Assembly (NCBI GenBank): GCA_031383555.1
Contig: JANMZR010000278.1
Span: 1-23,753 of the forward strand
Reading direction: 5' to 3'
Length of the DNA stretch: 23,753 bases
Origin: JANMZR01 sp031383555
GTDB taxonomy: Bacteria; Bacteroidota; Bacteroidia; Cytophagales; Spirosomataceae
Shown: in pieces, positions 1 through 7,186 of the stretch
How the letters are laid out: every line of letters begins with the position of its first letter
How positions within the stretch are numbered: position 1 is the stretch's first letter
Notes under the pieces: model-generated
Told to the model about the DNA's origin: nothing
The model's database searches: none
What the model saw: only the letters and a program-made list of their open reading frames with translations
Program-made: the position numbers and the translations under genes

Positions 1-326
1 AAAAAAAGCGATAATAAAGTCTCAAAATTCATTAGATGAATTAAATACGAGCTCTATATTATCGCAATGACGCAAACATATAAAAAATGTTTGATATTAT
101 TTGTATTTTAACGGTATAACTGTAAATGGAGAAAGAGGCAAACGGTTCTCAATTATTTTACTAGTCAGAGACAATATTATTAATTTCGATTGTATTTTTC
201 TAAAGGATAGTTATTTATCAGAGAATGAGAAAAATACATTTTTAACTTCGATTAAATCTAATTAACCTTTCTTTTGAAATATTAATTTATTTGTGAAAAA
301 TCAAAAAGATATCAAAACAACCAACT

Positions 327-379
327 CCTATTAATCGCTCCCCCCATTTGACTTTCTGGCCTACCTATTACCCCCCATT
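327..379. repeat. imperfect direct repeat with C6 tracts
   Basis: CCTATTA occurs at 327-333 and again at 364-370, and each copy is followed by CCCCCCATT (340-348 and 371-379). The first copy has six extra bases, atcgct, between the two halves; in the second the halves touch. The C6 tracts are 31 bp apart, close to three helical turns. Such C runs stand out in this AT-rich sequence. The function is unknown; it could be a protein-binding site or a duplication scar. Confidence 0.55.
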
Positions 380-432
380 AGAACGATAGAATCATTATGT
401 TTCATTGAAGAGTTAAAGAATAAAATATTTAT

Positions 433-468
433 GCATCACCAAACGCATCACAAAACGCATCACCAAAA
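433..468. repeat. three tandem 12-bp repeats
   Basis: Three adjacent 12-mers read gcatcaccaaac (433-444), gcatcacaaaac (445-456) and gcatcaccaaaa (457-468), with one or two differences between units. They lie just beyond the terminator of the tRNA gene. There are no spacers, so this is not a CRISPR. It is a short minisatellite that may vary in copy number between strains. Confidence 0.75.
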
Positions 469-474
469 GACAAC

Positions 475-510
475 AAAAACCCTAACAACCTGATTTAAAG
501 GCTATTAGGG
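475..510 (-). terminator. intrinsic terminator of the tRNA-fMet transcript
   Basis: On the minus strand, ten bases past the tRNA 3' end, CCCTAA (505-510) pairs with TTAGGG (480-485), and a run of five T follows (475-479). The position and shape fit a rho-independent terminator for the tRNA. The stem is only six strong base pairs, with possible extra pairing inside the loop. Confidence 0.6.
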
Positions 511-520
511 CTTCTATTTG

Positions 521-593
521 TAGCAGGAACAGGACTCGAACCTGTGACCTTTGGGTTATGAGCCCAACGAGCTGCCAACTGCTCCATCCTGCG
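521..593 (-). tRNA. initiator tRNA-fMet (CAT anticodon)
   Basis: Read on the minus strand, this folds into a 73-nt cloverleaf with anticodon CAT and T-loop GTTCGAGTC. Three features mark it as the initiator rather than an elongator or Ile tRNA. The first acceptor pair is mismatched (C1 opposite U72). The anticodon stem has three consecutive G-C pairs (GGG/CCC) next to the loop. The D stem has A11-U24. The C1-U72 mismatch differs from the C1-A72 of Escherichia coli. The 3' CCA is not encoded; CAA follows the discriminator A, so the CCA must be added by nucleotidyltransferase. A promoter and a terminator flank it, so it appears to be a single-gene transcript. Confidence 0.95.
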
Positions 594-606
594 CTGTTGT
601 GGAGTG

Positions 607-636
607 CAAAGGTACGGAAAAACCAATAAAAAACAA
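607..636 (-). promoter_or_regulatory. promoter of tRNA-fMet (Bacteroidota type)
   Basis: On the minus strand the -7 box is TACCTTTG (607-614), a full match to the Bacteroidota consensus TAnnTTTG. A -33 TTG (634-636) lies exactly 19 bp upstream. Transcription would start near 600, a few bases before the mature tRNA 5' end at 593. This is the best promoter in the window because both boxes and their spacing fit. Confidence 0.65.
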
Positions 637-637
637 G

Positions 638-645
638 TATCTTTG
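638..645 (+). promoter_or_regulatory. possible -7 box for era
   Basis: TATCTTTG matches TAnnTTTG on the plus strand about 70 bp before the era start. No TTG is found at the normal -33 distance. It nearly touches the -33 box of the divergent tRNA promoter (634-636), so the two polymerases would compete for the same DNA. Confidence 0.35.
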
Positions 646-715
646 TAAGAAAATATAATATTTCTAAGATTTTGCACAGAAATAAGGCAAAAAATATGGG
701 AAATAATCAAAAAAT

Positions 716-1621
716 ATGGAGGAAGAAAAACATAAGGCTGGGTTCATAAGTATAATTGGAAAGCCAAATGTGGGCAAAAGTACACTTATGAATGTGCTCG
801 TGGGTGAGCGGTTGAGCATAATTACAAGCAAAGCACAAACTACCCGCCACCGTATAATGGGCATACTCAATGGTGAGCATGATGGGGTGCCGTTTCAATT
901 GGTTTATTCGGATACTCCTGGTATTATTTTGCCGAAATATGAGATGCATAAGTCGATGATGAACTTTGTACATGACTCGCTTTCTGATGCTGATGTAATT
1001 CTTTTTATTACAGATATTTTCGAAAAATACGATGAAGATGACGTAATAAAAAAGCTAGAAAAAATAGACCACGTACCCGTAATACTACTAATTAACAAAA
1101 TTGATTTAGCAACGGAGGAACAAGTAAAAGAAAAAATCGCTTTATGGCGGGAGCGTTTCCCAACGCAAGAGATCATTCCTATTTCGGCATTAATGGGCGA
1201 AAACATTGGGCTAATTTTTGACAATATTGTTGAAAAGTTACCCTTTCATCCTCCTTTTTACGATAAGGACCAGCTTACAGATAAACCCGAAAAGTTTTTC
1301 GCTTCAGAAATTTTAAGAGAAAAAATATTTTTGAATTATAAAAAAGAGGTGCCCTATTCTTGCGAAGTCGTTATAGCCTCTTTTAAGGAAGAGGAAAATA
1401 TAATAAGAATTGCTGCTGAAATTTATGTTGAAAGAGCAACTCAAAGAGCCATTTTAATTGGGCATCAGGGTGAAGCCCTCAAAAAAACTGGCACCATGGC
1501 GAGACTAGAACTGGAGAAGTTTTTTAATAAAAAAGTTTTCCTAGAGCAATATGTAAAAGTTGAACCTGATTGGCGAAGTAAATTACTGAAATTAAAGGAA
1601 TTTGGCTATCGGGAAGATTAG
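716..1621 (+). CDS. era: GTPase Era
   Basis: Era is an essential GTPase that binds the 3' end of 16S rRNA and assists 30S subunit maturation. The 301-residue product has the usual length. The G domain shows G1 GKPNVGKST (15-23), the G2 region QTTRHRI (41-47), G3 DTPG (66-69), G4 NKID (127-130) and G5 SAL (157-159). The C-terminal KH domain contains the GxxG loop GHQG near residue 250, inside IGHQGEALKKTG, and ends in the typical VKVEPDWR-like strand. The ATG at 716 is the first start before the conserved KAGFISIIG. It is transcribed away from the tRNA gene and converges on ricT, with 43 bp between the two stop codons. Confidence 0.97.
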   Translation: MEEEKHKAGFISIIGKPNVGKSTLMNVLVGERLSIITSKAQTTRHRIMGILNGEHDGVPFQLVYSDTPGIILPKYEMHKSMMNFVHDSLSDADVILFITDIFEKYDEDDVIKKLEKIDHVPVILLINKIDLATEEQVKEKIALWRERFPTQEIIPISALMGENIGLIFDNIVEKLPFHPPFYDKDQLTDKPEKFFASEILREKIFLNYKKEVPYSCEVVIASFKEEENIIRIAAEIYVERATQRAILIGHQGEALKKTGTMARLELEKFFNKKVFLEQYVKVEPDWRSKLLKLKEFGYRED

Positions 1622-1664
1622 CTAATATTTCAATTTTTTCTTTCCCCAAAAATTTTCAAATCAT

Positions 1665-3059
1665 TTATGTTGCAGTAGGGATTTGGCCACCCCCTTCAGG
1701 CCTTGGTGGTCTTTTCCTAAACTTCTTTTTCTTTTTATTTGGATTAGGTGCACCATTTTGAACGGGAGCAGCCGTTTGCCCATCTGCTATTGGAGTTGGA
1801 GCTTCAGCATTGGGTTGAGTTTTTGGTTTCTGATTAGGATTAAACGTTGGGTTTGGCCTTGTCCCTCTATTTTGATTGAAGGCATCCCTTCGTTCCCCTT
1901 CTATTTTGGGTCTATTTTCTCTGTTAGAATGGTTGCCAGATTTTTTATTTTTATTGGTATTATATTTTTGATCCAATTTAGCCAAATCGCTATTGATAGC
2001 TTGAGGTTTTACTTCAACCATGTCTTTTAGCTCCTTCATTTCTTCAAAAGTGGCAGGAATTATTCCTTTTTTATTCAGCTCCATTATTTCAACTACTCTA
2101 TTCACCGGTACTGGATACCAGTTATCGTCTTTTTCAAAACTAAACCACATTATTTTCCTAAAGATATCTGTTTTTTGAAGCGTAGCCTGCCCTCGAGAAA
2201 TGTTAATTCGCTCGTCAATGGTCGGAATGTCCTTTAGAGCCTCCATATACGTGTCGAGTTCATAATTTAGGCAACATTTTAGTCGCCCACATTGGCCCGA
2301 AAGTTTAGTAGGGTTTAGGGAAAGATTTTGATATCGTGCCGCTGATGTATTAACATTTTTAAAGTCGGTAAGCCAAGTAGAACAACAAAGTTCTCTGCCA
2401 CATACGCCGATTCCACCTATCCGGCCGGCTTCTTGTCGCAATGAAATTTGTTTCATTTCCACTCTCACTTTAAATTCGCCGGCCAATACTTTTATTAATT
2501 CCCTGAAGTCAACCCTTTCTTCAGACGAATAATAAAAAGTTGCTTTTGTGTTGTCGCTTTGAAACTCAACATCTGAAAGTTTCATATTAAGCTTATATTC
2601 GTTTACTAGCTCACGGGTTCGATACATGGTTGAAAGGTCTCTCGACATGGCCTGTTCATGCTTTTCAAGGTCTTTTTCATTGGCTTTACGGTAAATAGAT
2701 TTTACAGTTTCATCATTGTTAACCCCCTTTTTCATCATTTGAAGGCGCACAAGCTCCCCTTGCAATGACACAAAGCCTAGGTGGTGGCCGTTGGGCACGT
2801 CTACAATTACGGGGTCGCCAGTATATAGTTCAACCTTGTTTATGTTTCTGAAAAACTCTTTCCGACCTCCCTTAAACTTTACTTCAACAACATCAAATCG
2901 CTGAATAACAGGCACATCCATATTACTGAGCCAATCAAAAACGTTCATTTTGTTGCAACCTCCAGTACTACAAGATCCATTGTTTTGGCAGCCACTTACT
3001 TTGCCATCTGTGGCAACTTTTGAGCCGCAGCCACCTGAAGAACATGATTTACACGCCAT
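1665..3059 (-). CDS. ricT: RicT/PSP1-domain protein with cysteine clusters
   Basis: The 464-residue protein belongs to the PSP1 C-terminal family, whose best known member is Bacillus subtilis RicT (YaaT), part of an iron-sulfur complex that affects RNA processing. The conserved core is clear: GRELCCSTWL, QNLSLNPTKLSGQCGRLKCC and the Cys pairs that define the family. The N-terminus is an added Cys-rich segment with Cys at 3, 6, 11, 24, 30 and 35, separated by Gly and Ser, and could hold a metal or cluster. The last 110 or so residues are disordered Asn/Pro/Lys-rich sequence ending in a basic KKKKKFRKRPPRP-like stretch, suggesting RNA contact. RicA and RicF partners are not in this window. It lies 55 bp downstream of purD on the same strand. 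The family call is firm; the role in Bacteroidota is not. Confidence 0.9.
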   Translation of the reverse strand: MACKSCSSGGCGSKVATDGKVSGCQNNGSCSTGGCNKMNVFDWLSNMDVPVIQRFDVVEVKFKGGRKEFFRNINKVELYTGDPVIVDVPNGHHLGFVSLQGELVRLQMMKKGVNNDETVKSIYRKANEKDLEKHEQAMSRDLSTMYRTRELVNEYKLNMKLSDVEFQSDNTKATFYYSSEERVDFRELIKVLAGEFKVRVEMKQISLRQEAGRIGGIGVCGRELCCSTWLTDFKNVNTSAARYQNLSLNPTKLSGQCGRLKCCLNYELDTYMEALKDIPTIDERINISRGQATLQKTDIFRKIMWFSFEKDDNWYPVPVNRVVEIMELNKKGIIPATFEEMKELKDMVEVKPQAINSDLAKLDQKYNTNKNKKSGNHSNRENRPKIEGERRDAFNQNRGTRPNPTFNPNQKPKTQPNAEAPTPIADGQTAAPVQNGAPNPNKKKKKFRKRPPRPEGGGQIPTAT

Positions 3060-3114
3060 TATTTTTTATTTTTAAACTATCAATTTATTGAAATTGATGT
3101 ACGTTTTCGTTTTG

Positions 3115-4398
3115 TTAAACTGACCTCAGAATGTCAAGGCCAATGTCTTTTCTATAGTATTTGCCTTCAAAGGTGATTTCCTTAGCTCCTTTTTGAGACT
3201 TGGCAATGGCTCCTTCAAGGGAATTGGAGAGGCCAGTAATTGCTAATACCCTGCCTCCATTAGTCACTATATTATTTTTATTCAATTTTGTTCCTGAATG
3301 ATAAACTACACAGTTTTCTACAGCTTCTAACCCCGTGATAATATCTCCCTTTTTATATTCTTCTGGGTATCCTTCTGCCACAACAACTGTAGTTACTGCA
3401 TTCATTGGATTAATGGTTAACTCAACTTCATTTAAATTGCCTTTAGCTGTTGCCACCAACAAAGATACCAAATCTGACTCTATCCTTGGCAAAACCACCT
3501 CCGTTTCTGGGTCGCCCATTCGTACATTGTACTCAATTACATAGGGCTCTCCTTCACAGTTCATTAATCCAATAAATATAAATCCAACAAATTTTATGCC
3601 TTCTTTCTTTAGTCCTTCCATTGTTGGTAAAATTACTCTTTTCTCAACCAGGGCCATGTATTTGTTGGTGGCAAATGTTACAGGCGAAATAGCGCCCATT
3701 CCTCCAGTATTGAGGCCGGTGTCATTTTCTCCAATTCTTTTGTAGTCTTTAGCTTCAGGTAATATTTTATAGTTTGTGCCATCAGTCAATACAAAAACTG
3801 AAAGCTCAACACCTTTTAAAAAGGCCTCAATTACCACTTTATCGCTGGCTTTGCCAAATTTTGATTTTAGAAGCATTTCCTCCAGTGCGAGCTTTGCATC
3901 CGTAATATTTTGGGCAATAATTACACCTTTTCCTGCTGCAAGGCCATCTGCCTTTAAAACTATGGGCATATTAGAAGCTTCAAGATAAGCCAGTCCTTCA
4001 AGAAAAGTGCTTTTTGTAAATGAGGCTGATTCAGCTGTAGGAATACCATATTTGTGCATGAAGTTTTTTGAAAATTCCTTACTGCCTTCTAGTCTTGCGC
4101 CCGCTTTATCTGGTCCAATAATATTAATATGTTTTAAGTTGGGTTGCGCTTCAAAAAAATCCCTAATACCATTAACCAAAGGCTCTTCGGGCCCAACTAA
4201 AACTAAGTTTATTTTATTCTTTAAGCAAAGCTCTGCTATTTTTTCAAACTCATTGAACCCAATTTCAATATTAGTTGCGATTTTAGCTGTTCCCGCATTA
4301 CCCGGGGCTACGAAAAGATTTTTACATAATGTGCTCTCTTTTATTTTTTTGGCAAATGCATGCTCTCTACCTCCTGACCCCAATATTAGTATGTTCAT
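3115..4398 (-). CDS. purD: phosphoribosylamine-glycine ligase (GARS)
   Basis: PurD joins phosphoribosylamine and glycine with ATP in the second step of de novo purine synthesis. The product is 427 residues, the normal size. It starts MNILILGSGGREHA, the classical N-terminal nucleotide-fold motif, and continues with APGNAGTA, the ATP-grasp region (VLKADGLAAGKGV, VIEAFLKGVELSVF) and the metal-binding end NVRMGDPETEVVLPR. The frame is open upstream to 4461, but those 21 residues do not resemble the family and would overlap a possible promoter, so the ATG at 4398 is preferred. recQ ends 76 bp upstream on the same strand. No other pur genes are nearby. Confidence 0.97.
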   Translation of the reverse strand: MNILILGSGGREHAFAKKIKESTLCKNLFVAPGNAGTAKIATNIEIGFNEFEKIAELCLKNKINLVLVGPEEPLVNGIRDFFEAQPNLKHINIIGPDKAGARLEGSKEFSKNFMHKYGIPTAESASFTKSTFLEGLAYLEASNMPIVLKADGLAAGKGVIIAQNITDAKLALEEMLLKSKFGKASDKVVIEAFLKGVELSVFVLTDGTNYKILPEAKDYKRIGENDTGLNTGGMGAISPVTFATNKYMALVEKRVILPTMEGLKKEGIKFVGFIFIGLMNCEGEPYVIEYNVRMGDPETEVVLPRIESDLVSLLVATAKGNLNEVELTINPMNAVTTVVVAEGYPEEYKKGDIITGLEAVENCVVYHSGTKLNKNNIVTNGGRVLAITGLSNSLEGAIAKSQKGAKEITFEGKYYRKDIGLDILRSV

Positions 4399-4458
4399 AT
4401 ATAGTATTAGTTTTATTTGGCGGCTTTCCAACTCCGAGTGAGAGTGGCTCACAATTGC

Positions 4459-4466
4459 CAAACTTA
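4459..4466 (-). promoter_or_regulatory. possible -7 box for purD
   Basis: TAAGTTTG on the minus strand matches TAnnTTTG and would give a leader of roughly 50 nt before the purD ATG at 4398. No TTG is seen at the -33 distance. It supports the shorter PurD start. Purine control elements were not recognised here. Confidence 0.3.
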
Positions 4467-4474
4467 TTAATTGA

Positions 4475-6781
4475 TCAGTTAGCCACTTCGCTTAAAAACT
4501 TGATTCTCATTAATCGCAATTCCTCCTCTGTTATGTCATCGATATCACATTCGGCAAGTGCTGTTGTAATACTGTCTGACTCTGAGGTCATGAAGTATTC
4601 AAAAATTTCGTCTTGTTTATCAGGCTCAATTACTTGATTTAAATAATAGTCTAAATGTAGCTTTGTTCCTGAAAAACAAATATGTTCAATTTCAGTTAAC
4701 AACTCGTTGATTGTGAGTGATTTAGATTCGGCAATTTCTTCAAGATCAACTTTTCTATCTATTTGTTGAATAATAAAAATCTTTATTTTCGACTTATTTA
4801 CAGCTGACTTTACCACTACTTCGGTGGCCGTTTCTATATCGTTTTCTACAAGGTATTTGGTTATTAAATCAAGAAATGGCTTGCCAAACTTCACCACTTT
4901 CCCCATTCCCACACCATTTATGTTCGCTAGGTCCTCTTTAGTGCTTGGGTAAGTTGTGGCCATTTCTTCCAACGATGGATCCTGAAATATCACATAAGGT
5001 GGCAGGTTTTTCTCCTTGGCTATTTTTTTGCGTAGGTTTTTCAATAGCTCGAAAAGTGCCTCATCATAGGCTATGCTACCCGCCGAATTTTCTTTTTCCT
5101 CGTCTTCTTCGTCAACATCATGCTCATAGTCATGGTCTTTACTAAGGGTGATGGGGTAAGAGTCTTTCAAATAAGCATTGCCTTTTTCACTAATTTTTAC
5201 AACACCATAGTTATCAATATCTTTATCCAAATAACCGTAAACCGTTAACTGCTTTATAACTGACACCCAAAAGTCGGTAGGCCGAGCCATTGGGTTTTTC
5301 TTTTTTGCTTTTTGAACTTTCGGTGGTATAGGATTCCCATCTTCATCTTCTTCTGGTTCATCGTCATCGTCATCAACCTCTTTGCTTAACAGTAGTTTTT
5401 TGCCTTTTCCAAAACTTGTAAGTTTTTGGTGTTTTGCACCTGCCACAGAAATACTTTCAACACCCATAATCATGTCAGCAAGGTGCTGGGCATCAAAAGC
5501 TTCTCCGGATTCTTGTACAGCTTTAATGGCTAATATTGCCTCTTCTTCAACCTTAAATTTAGCTGTTGGTTTCTGACAGTTATCACATTCTCCACAATCA
5601 CTTGGAAAATATTCCCCAAAATAATTCAAGAGCTGTCTTCTTCTGCAAATACCGAGATTAGAATAAGACACAATTTCGTTTAACAACATTTTGCCGTTTT
5701 CTTTTTCAACTGGCGCTTTATCTTTGTTAAACTTATCGAGCTTTACAATATCTTCATATTTGTAAAACATTATGCAATTGCCTTCGAGCCCGTCTCTGCC
5801 TGCTCTCCCTGTTTCCTGATAATATCCTTCGAGTGACTTTGGGGCATCGTAATGTATCACAAATCGAACATCTGGTTTATCGATGCCCATTCCAAATGCA
5901 ATGGTTGCCACCATCACTTCTACCTCTTCATTCAAAAAAGCTTCCTGATTTGCCATGCGCACAGGCCCATCTAACCCTGCGTGGTAGGGTAGGGATTTTA
6001 TACCATTTACTGTTAAAAGCTCAGATACTTCGTCTACTTTTTTACGACTTAGGCAATATATAATACCAGCCTTGCTATGATTGGCTTTTATATATTTTAT
6101 AATTTGTTTATCGATATCATCTTTTTTTGCCCTTATTTCATAATAAAGGTTTTTTCGATTAAAAGAGGATTTGAAAATAGTGGAATTTTCAAGATTTAGG
6201 TTTTTTTGAATATCTATTTGCACCTTAGGTGTTGCAGTTGCGGTAAGTGCAATTATTGGCAATTTGGGGTCTATTCCCTCAATAATACTCTTTATTTTGC
6301 GGTATTCGGGGCGGAAGTCATGCCCCCATTCTGATATACAATGCGCCTCATCAATTGCAACAAAGCTTATTTTTGCCTGTTTTAAAAACTCAAGATTCGA
6401 CTCTTTGGTTAAAGACTCTGGTGCGATATAGAGCATTTTGACATCACCATTTATTACCTCTTTTTTTACTTTCGTAATTTCTGGTTTGCTTAGTGACGAA
6501 TTCAAAAACTGGGCGTTTATTCCAAATGCAACCATCTGGTCGACCTGGTTTTTCATTAGGGCTATTAAAGGTGATATTATTATAGCGGTGCCGTCCATTG
6601 AAATAGCTGGCAGCTGATAACAAAGCGACTTGCCCGCCCCAGTTGGCATTATTACAAATGTACTTTTCCCCAACATTGTGTTGTGGATAATCTCTTCCTG
6701 CTCACCTCTGAACTGACTAAACCCAAAAGTTTCTTTAAGTTTTTCTTTTAAAAGTGCTCCTTCTTCCGATGTTAATGCCAT
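4475..6781 (-). CDS. recQ: ATP-dependent DNA helicase RecQ
   Basis: RecQ is a 3'-5' DNA helicase of recombination and repair. The 768-residue product shows Walker A PTGAGKS (46-52), DEAH (144-147), motif VI QETGRAGRDG (322-331), and a zinc site made by Cys 379, 396, 399 and 402. A winged-helix RQC region follows, then an HRDC domain around 580-660 (YDEALFELLKNLRKKIAKE, then LANINGVG). About 100 further residues extend past HRDC, which is common in this phylum. Unusual is a linker at about 469-497: a run of Asp and Glu, then a Lys-rich patch, placed inside the RQC region. It is divergent from kdsD. A TATTTTTG box (6834-6841, minus) could be its -7 element. Confidence 0.96.
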   Translation of the reverse strand: MALTSEEGALLKEKLKETFGFSQFRGEQEEIIHNTMLGKSTFVIMPTGAGKSLCYQLPAISMDGTAIIISPLIALMKNQVDQMVAFGINAQFLNSSLSKPEITKVKKEVINGDVKMLYIAPESLTKESNLEFLKQAKISFVAIDEAHCISEWGHDFRPEYRKIKSIIEGIDPKLPIIALTATATPKVQIDIQKNLNLENSTIFKSSFNRKNLYYEIRAKKDDIDKQIIKYIKANHSKAGIIYCLSRKKVDEVSELLTVNGIKSLPYHAGLDGPVRMANQEAFLNEEVEVMVATIAFGMGIDKPDVRFVIHYDAPKSLEGYYQETGRAGRDGLEGNCIMFYKYEDIVKLDKFNKDKAPVEKENGKMLLNEIVSYSNLGICRRRQLLNYFGEYFPSDCGECDNCQKPTAKFKVEEEAILAIKAVQESGEAFDAQHLADMIMGVESISVAGAKHQKLTSFGKGKKLLLSKEVDDDDDEPEEDEDGNPIPPKVQKAKKKNPMARPTDFWVSVIKQLTVYGYLDKDIDNYGVVKISEKGNAYLKDSYPITLSKDHDYEHDVDEEDEEKENSAGSIAYDEALFELLKNLRKKIAKEKNLPPYVIFQDPSLEEMATTYPSTKEDLANINGVGMGKVVKFGKPFLDLITKYLVENDIETATEVVVKSAVNKSKIKIFIIQQIDRKVDLEEIAESKSLTINELLTEIEHICFSGTKLHLDYYLNQVIEPDKQDEIFEYFMTSESDSITTALAECDIDDITEEELRLMRIKFLSEVAN

Positions 6782-7186
6782 ACTTAGCTTATAAAAAATT
6801 AATCTGGGTTTAAATTTAGTTATTTATGATTTTCAAAAATACTTGTAAGAATACAATACTTACTAAAATAGATCGTGTTTTGATTTCTAAATATTGTTTT
6901 CTGTTGTGTTATCTTTGCTAAAATACGAATAAAATTAATATTCTCTTGTCAAAAGTTTTAATTTTTTTAGCTTCACGACATTAAAAAACTTAATTATGAC
7001 AAAAGACTCAAGAAGTTTTTTCAATAAGAATTACGATTTAAAGAGCTTAAGTATTAAACTATTTTTTTGCAAATGTTTGCAAATAAACTATAATAAAATC
7101 AAATTCAGACATCCTAGCAGCTTCTTTGCATTGCTTTCTTTGAAATGGGATAGCCTTTATTGCCAAAATGCTATTAAAAAACTAAA
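6782..7186. promoter_or_regulatory. divergent recQ-kdsD promoter region
   Basis: The region is 405 bp of AT-rich DNA. On the minus strand TATTTTTG (6834-6841) could serve recQ. On the plus strand TATCTTTG (6910-6917) matches the phylum -7 consensus and could serve kdsD with a leader of about 265 nt; neither has a TTG at -33. Two identical palindromes TTTGCAAA (7066-7073 and 7076-7083) are centred 10 bp apart. A 64-codon frame (ATG at 6996, TGA at 7188-7190) runs into the kdsD start with an ATGA overlap. Its product is a Lys/Phe/Ser-rich sequence like a chance translation of AT-rich DNA, so it is not called as a gene. Confidence 0.35.

Larger units (their letters stand above)
1..474. other. 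gene-poor AT-rich region with a possible gene remnant
   Basis: No intact gene is visible here. One reading frame on the plus strand is open from 95 to a TAA at 245-247 and encodes a protein-like stretch (NGITVNGERGKRF, then SIILLVRDNIINFD) with no start codon of its own, because a TGA lies at 92-94. A second frame starts with ATG at 67 and reads MTQTYKKCLILFVF before stopping at 109-111. Joined by a frameshift the two would give a short secreted-like protein, so this may be a decayed gene or chance. The rest is AT-rich apart from two C6 tracts and a small tandem repeat, listed separately. Confidence 0.3.

Noticed and set aside
433..468. CRISPR-like array
   Set aside because: The units are 12 bp and contiguous with no spacers, and no cas genes are present.
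1683..2030. Plus-strand 115-codon frame opposite ricT
   Set aside because: It is antisense to the disordered C-terminal part of RicT, rich in Trp, Phe and Ile as expected from reverse-reading Asn/Pro/Lys codons, and resembles no family.
3079..3098. Hairpin ATCAATTT-ATTG-AAATTGAT as purD terminator
   Set aside because: The stem is perfect but purely AT-rich, with no T-run on the relevant strand.
4007..4441. Plus-strand 144-codon frame opposite purD
   Set aside because: It is a shadow of a well-conserved purD gene with no start signal and no family resemblance.
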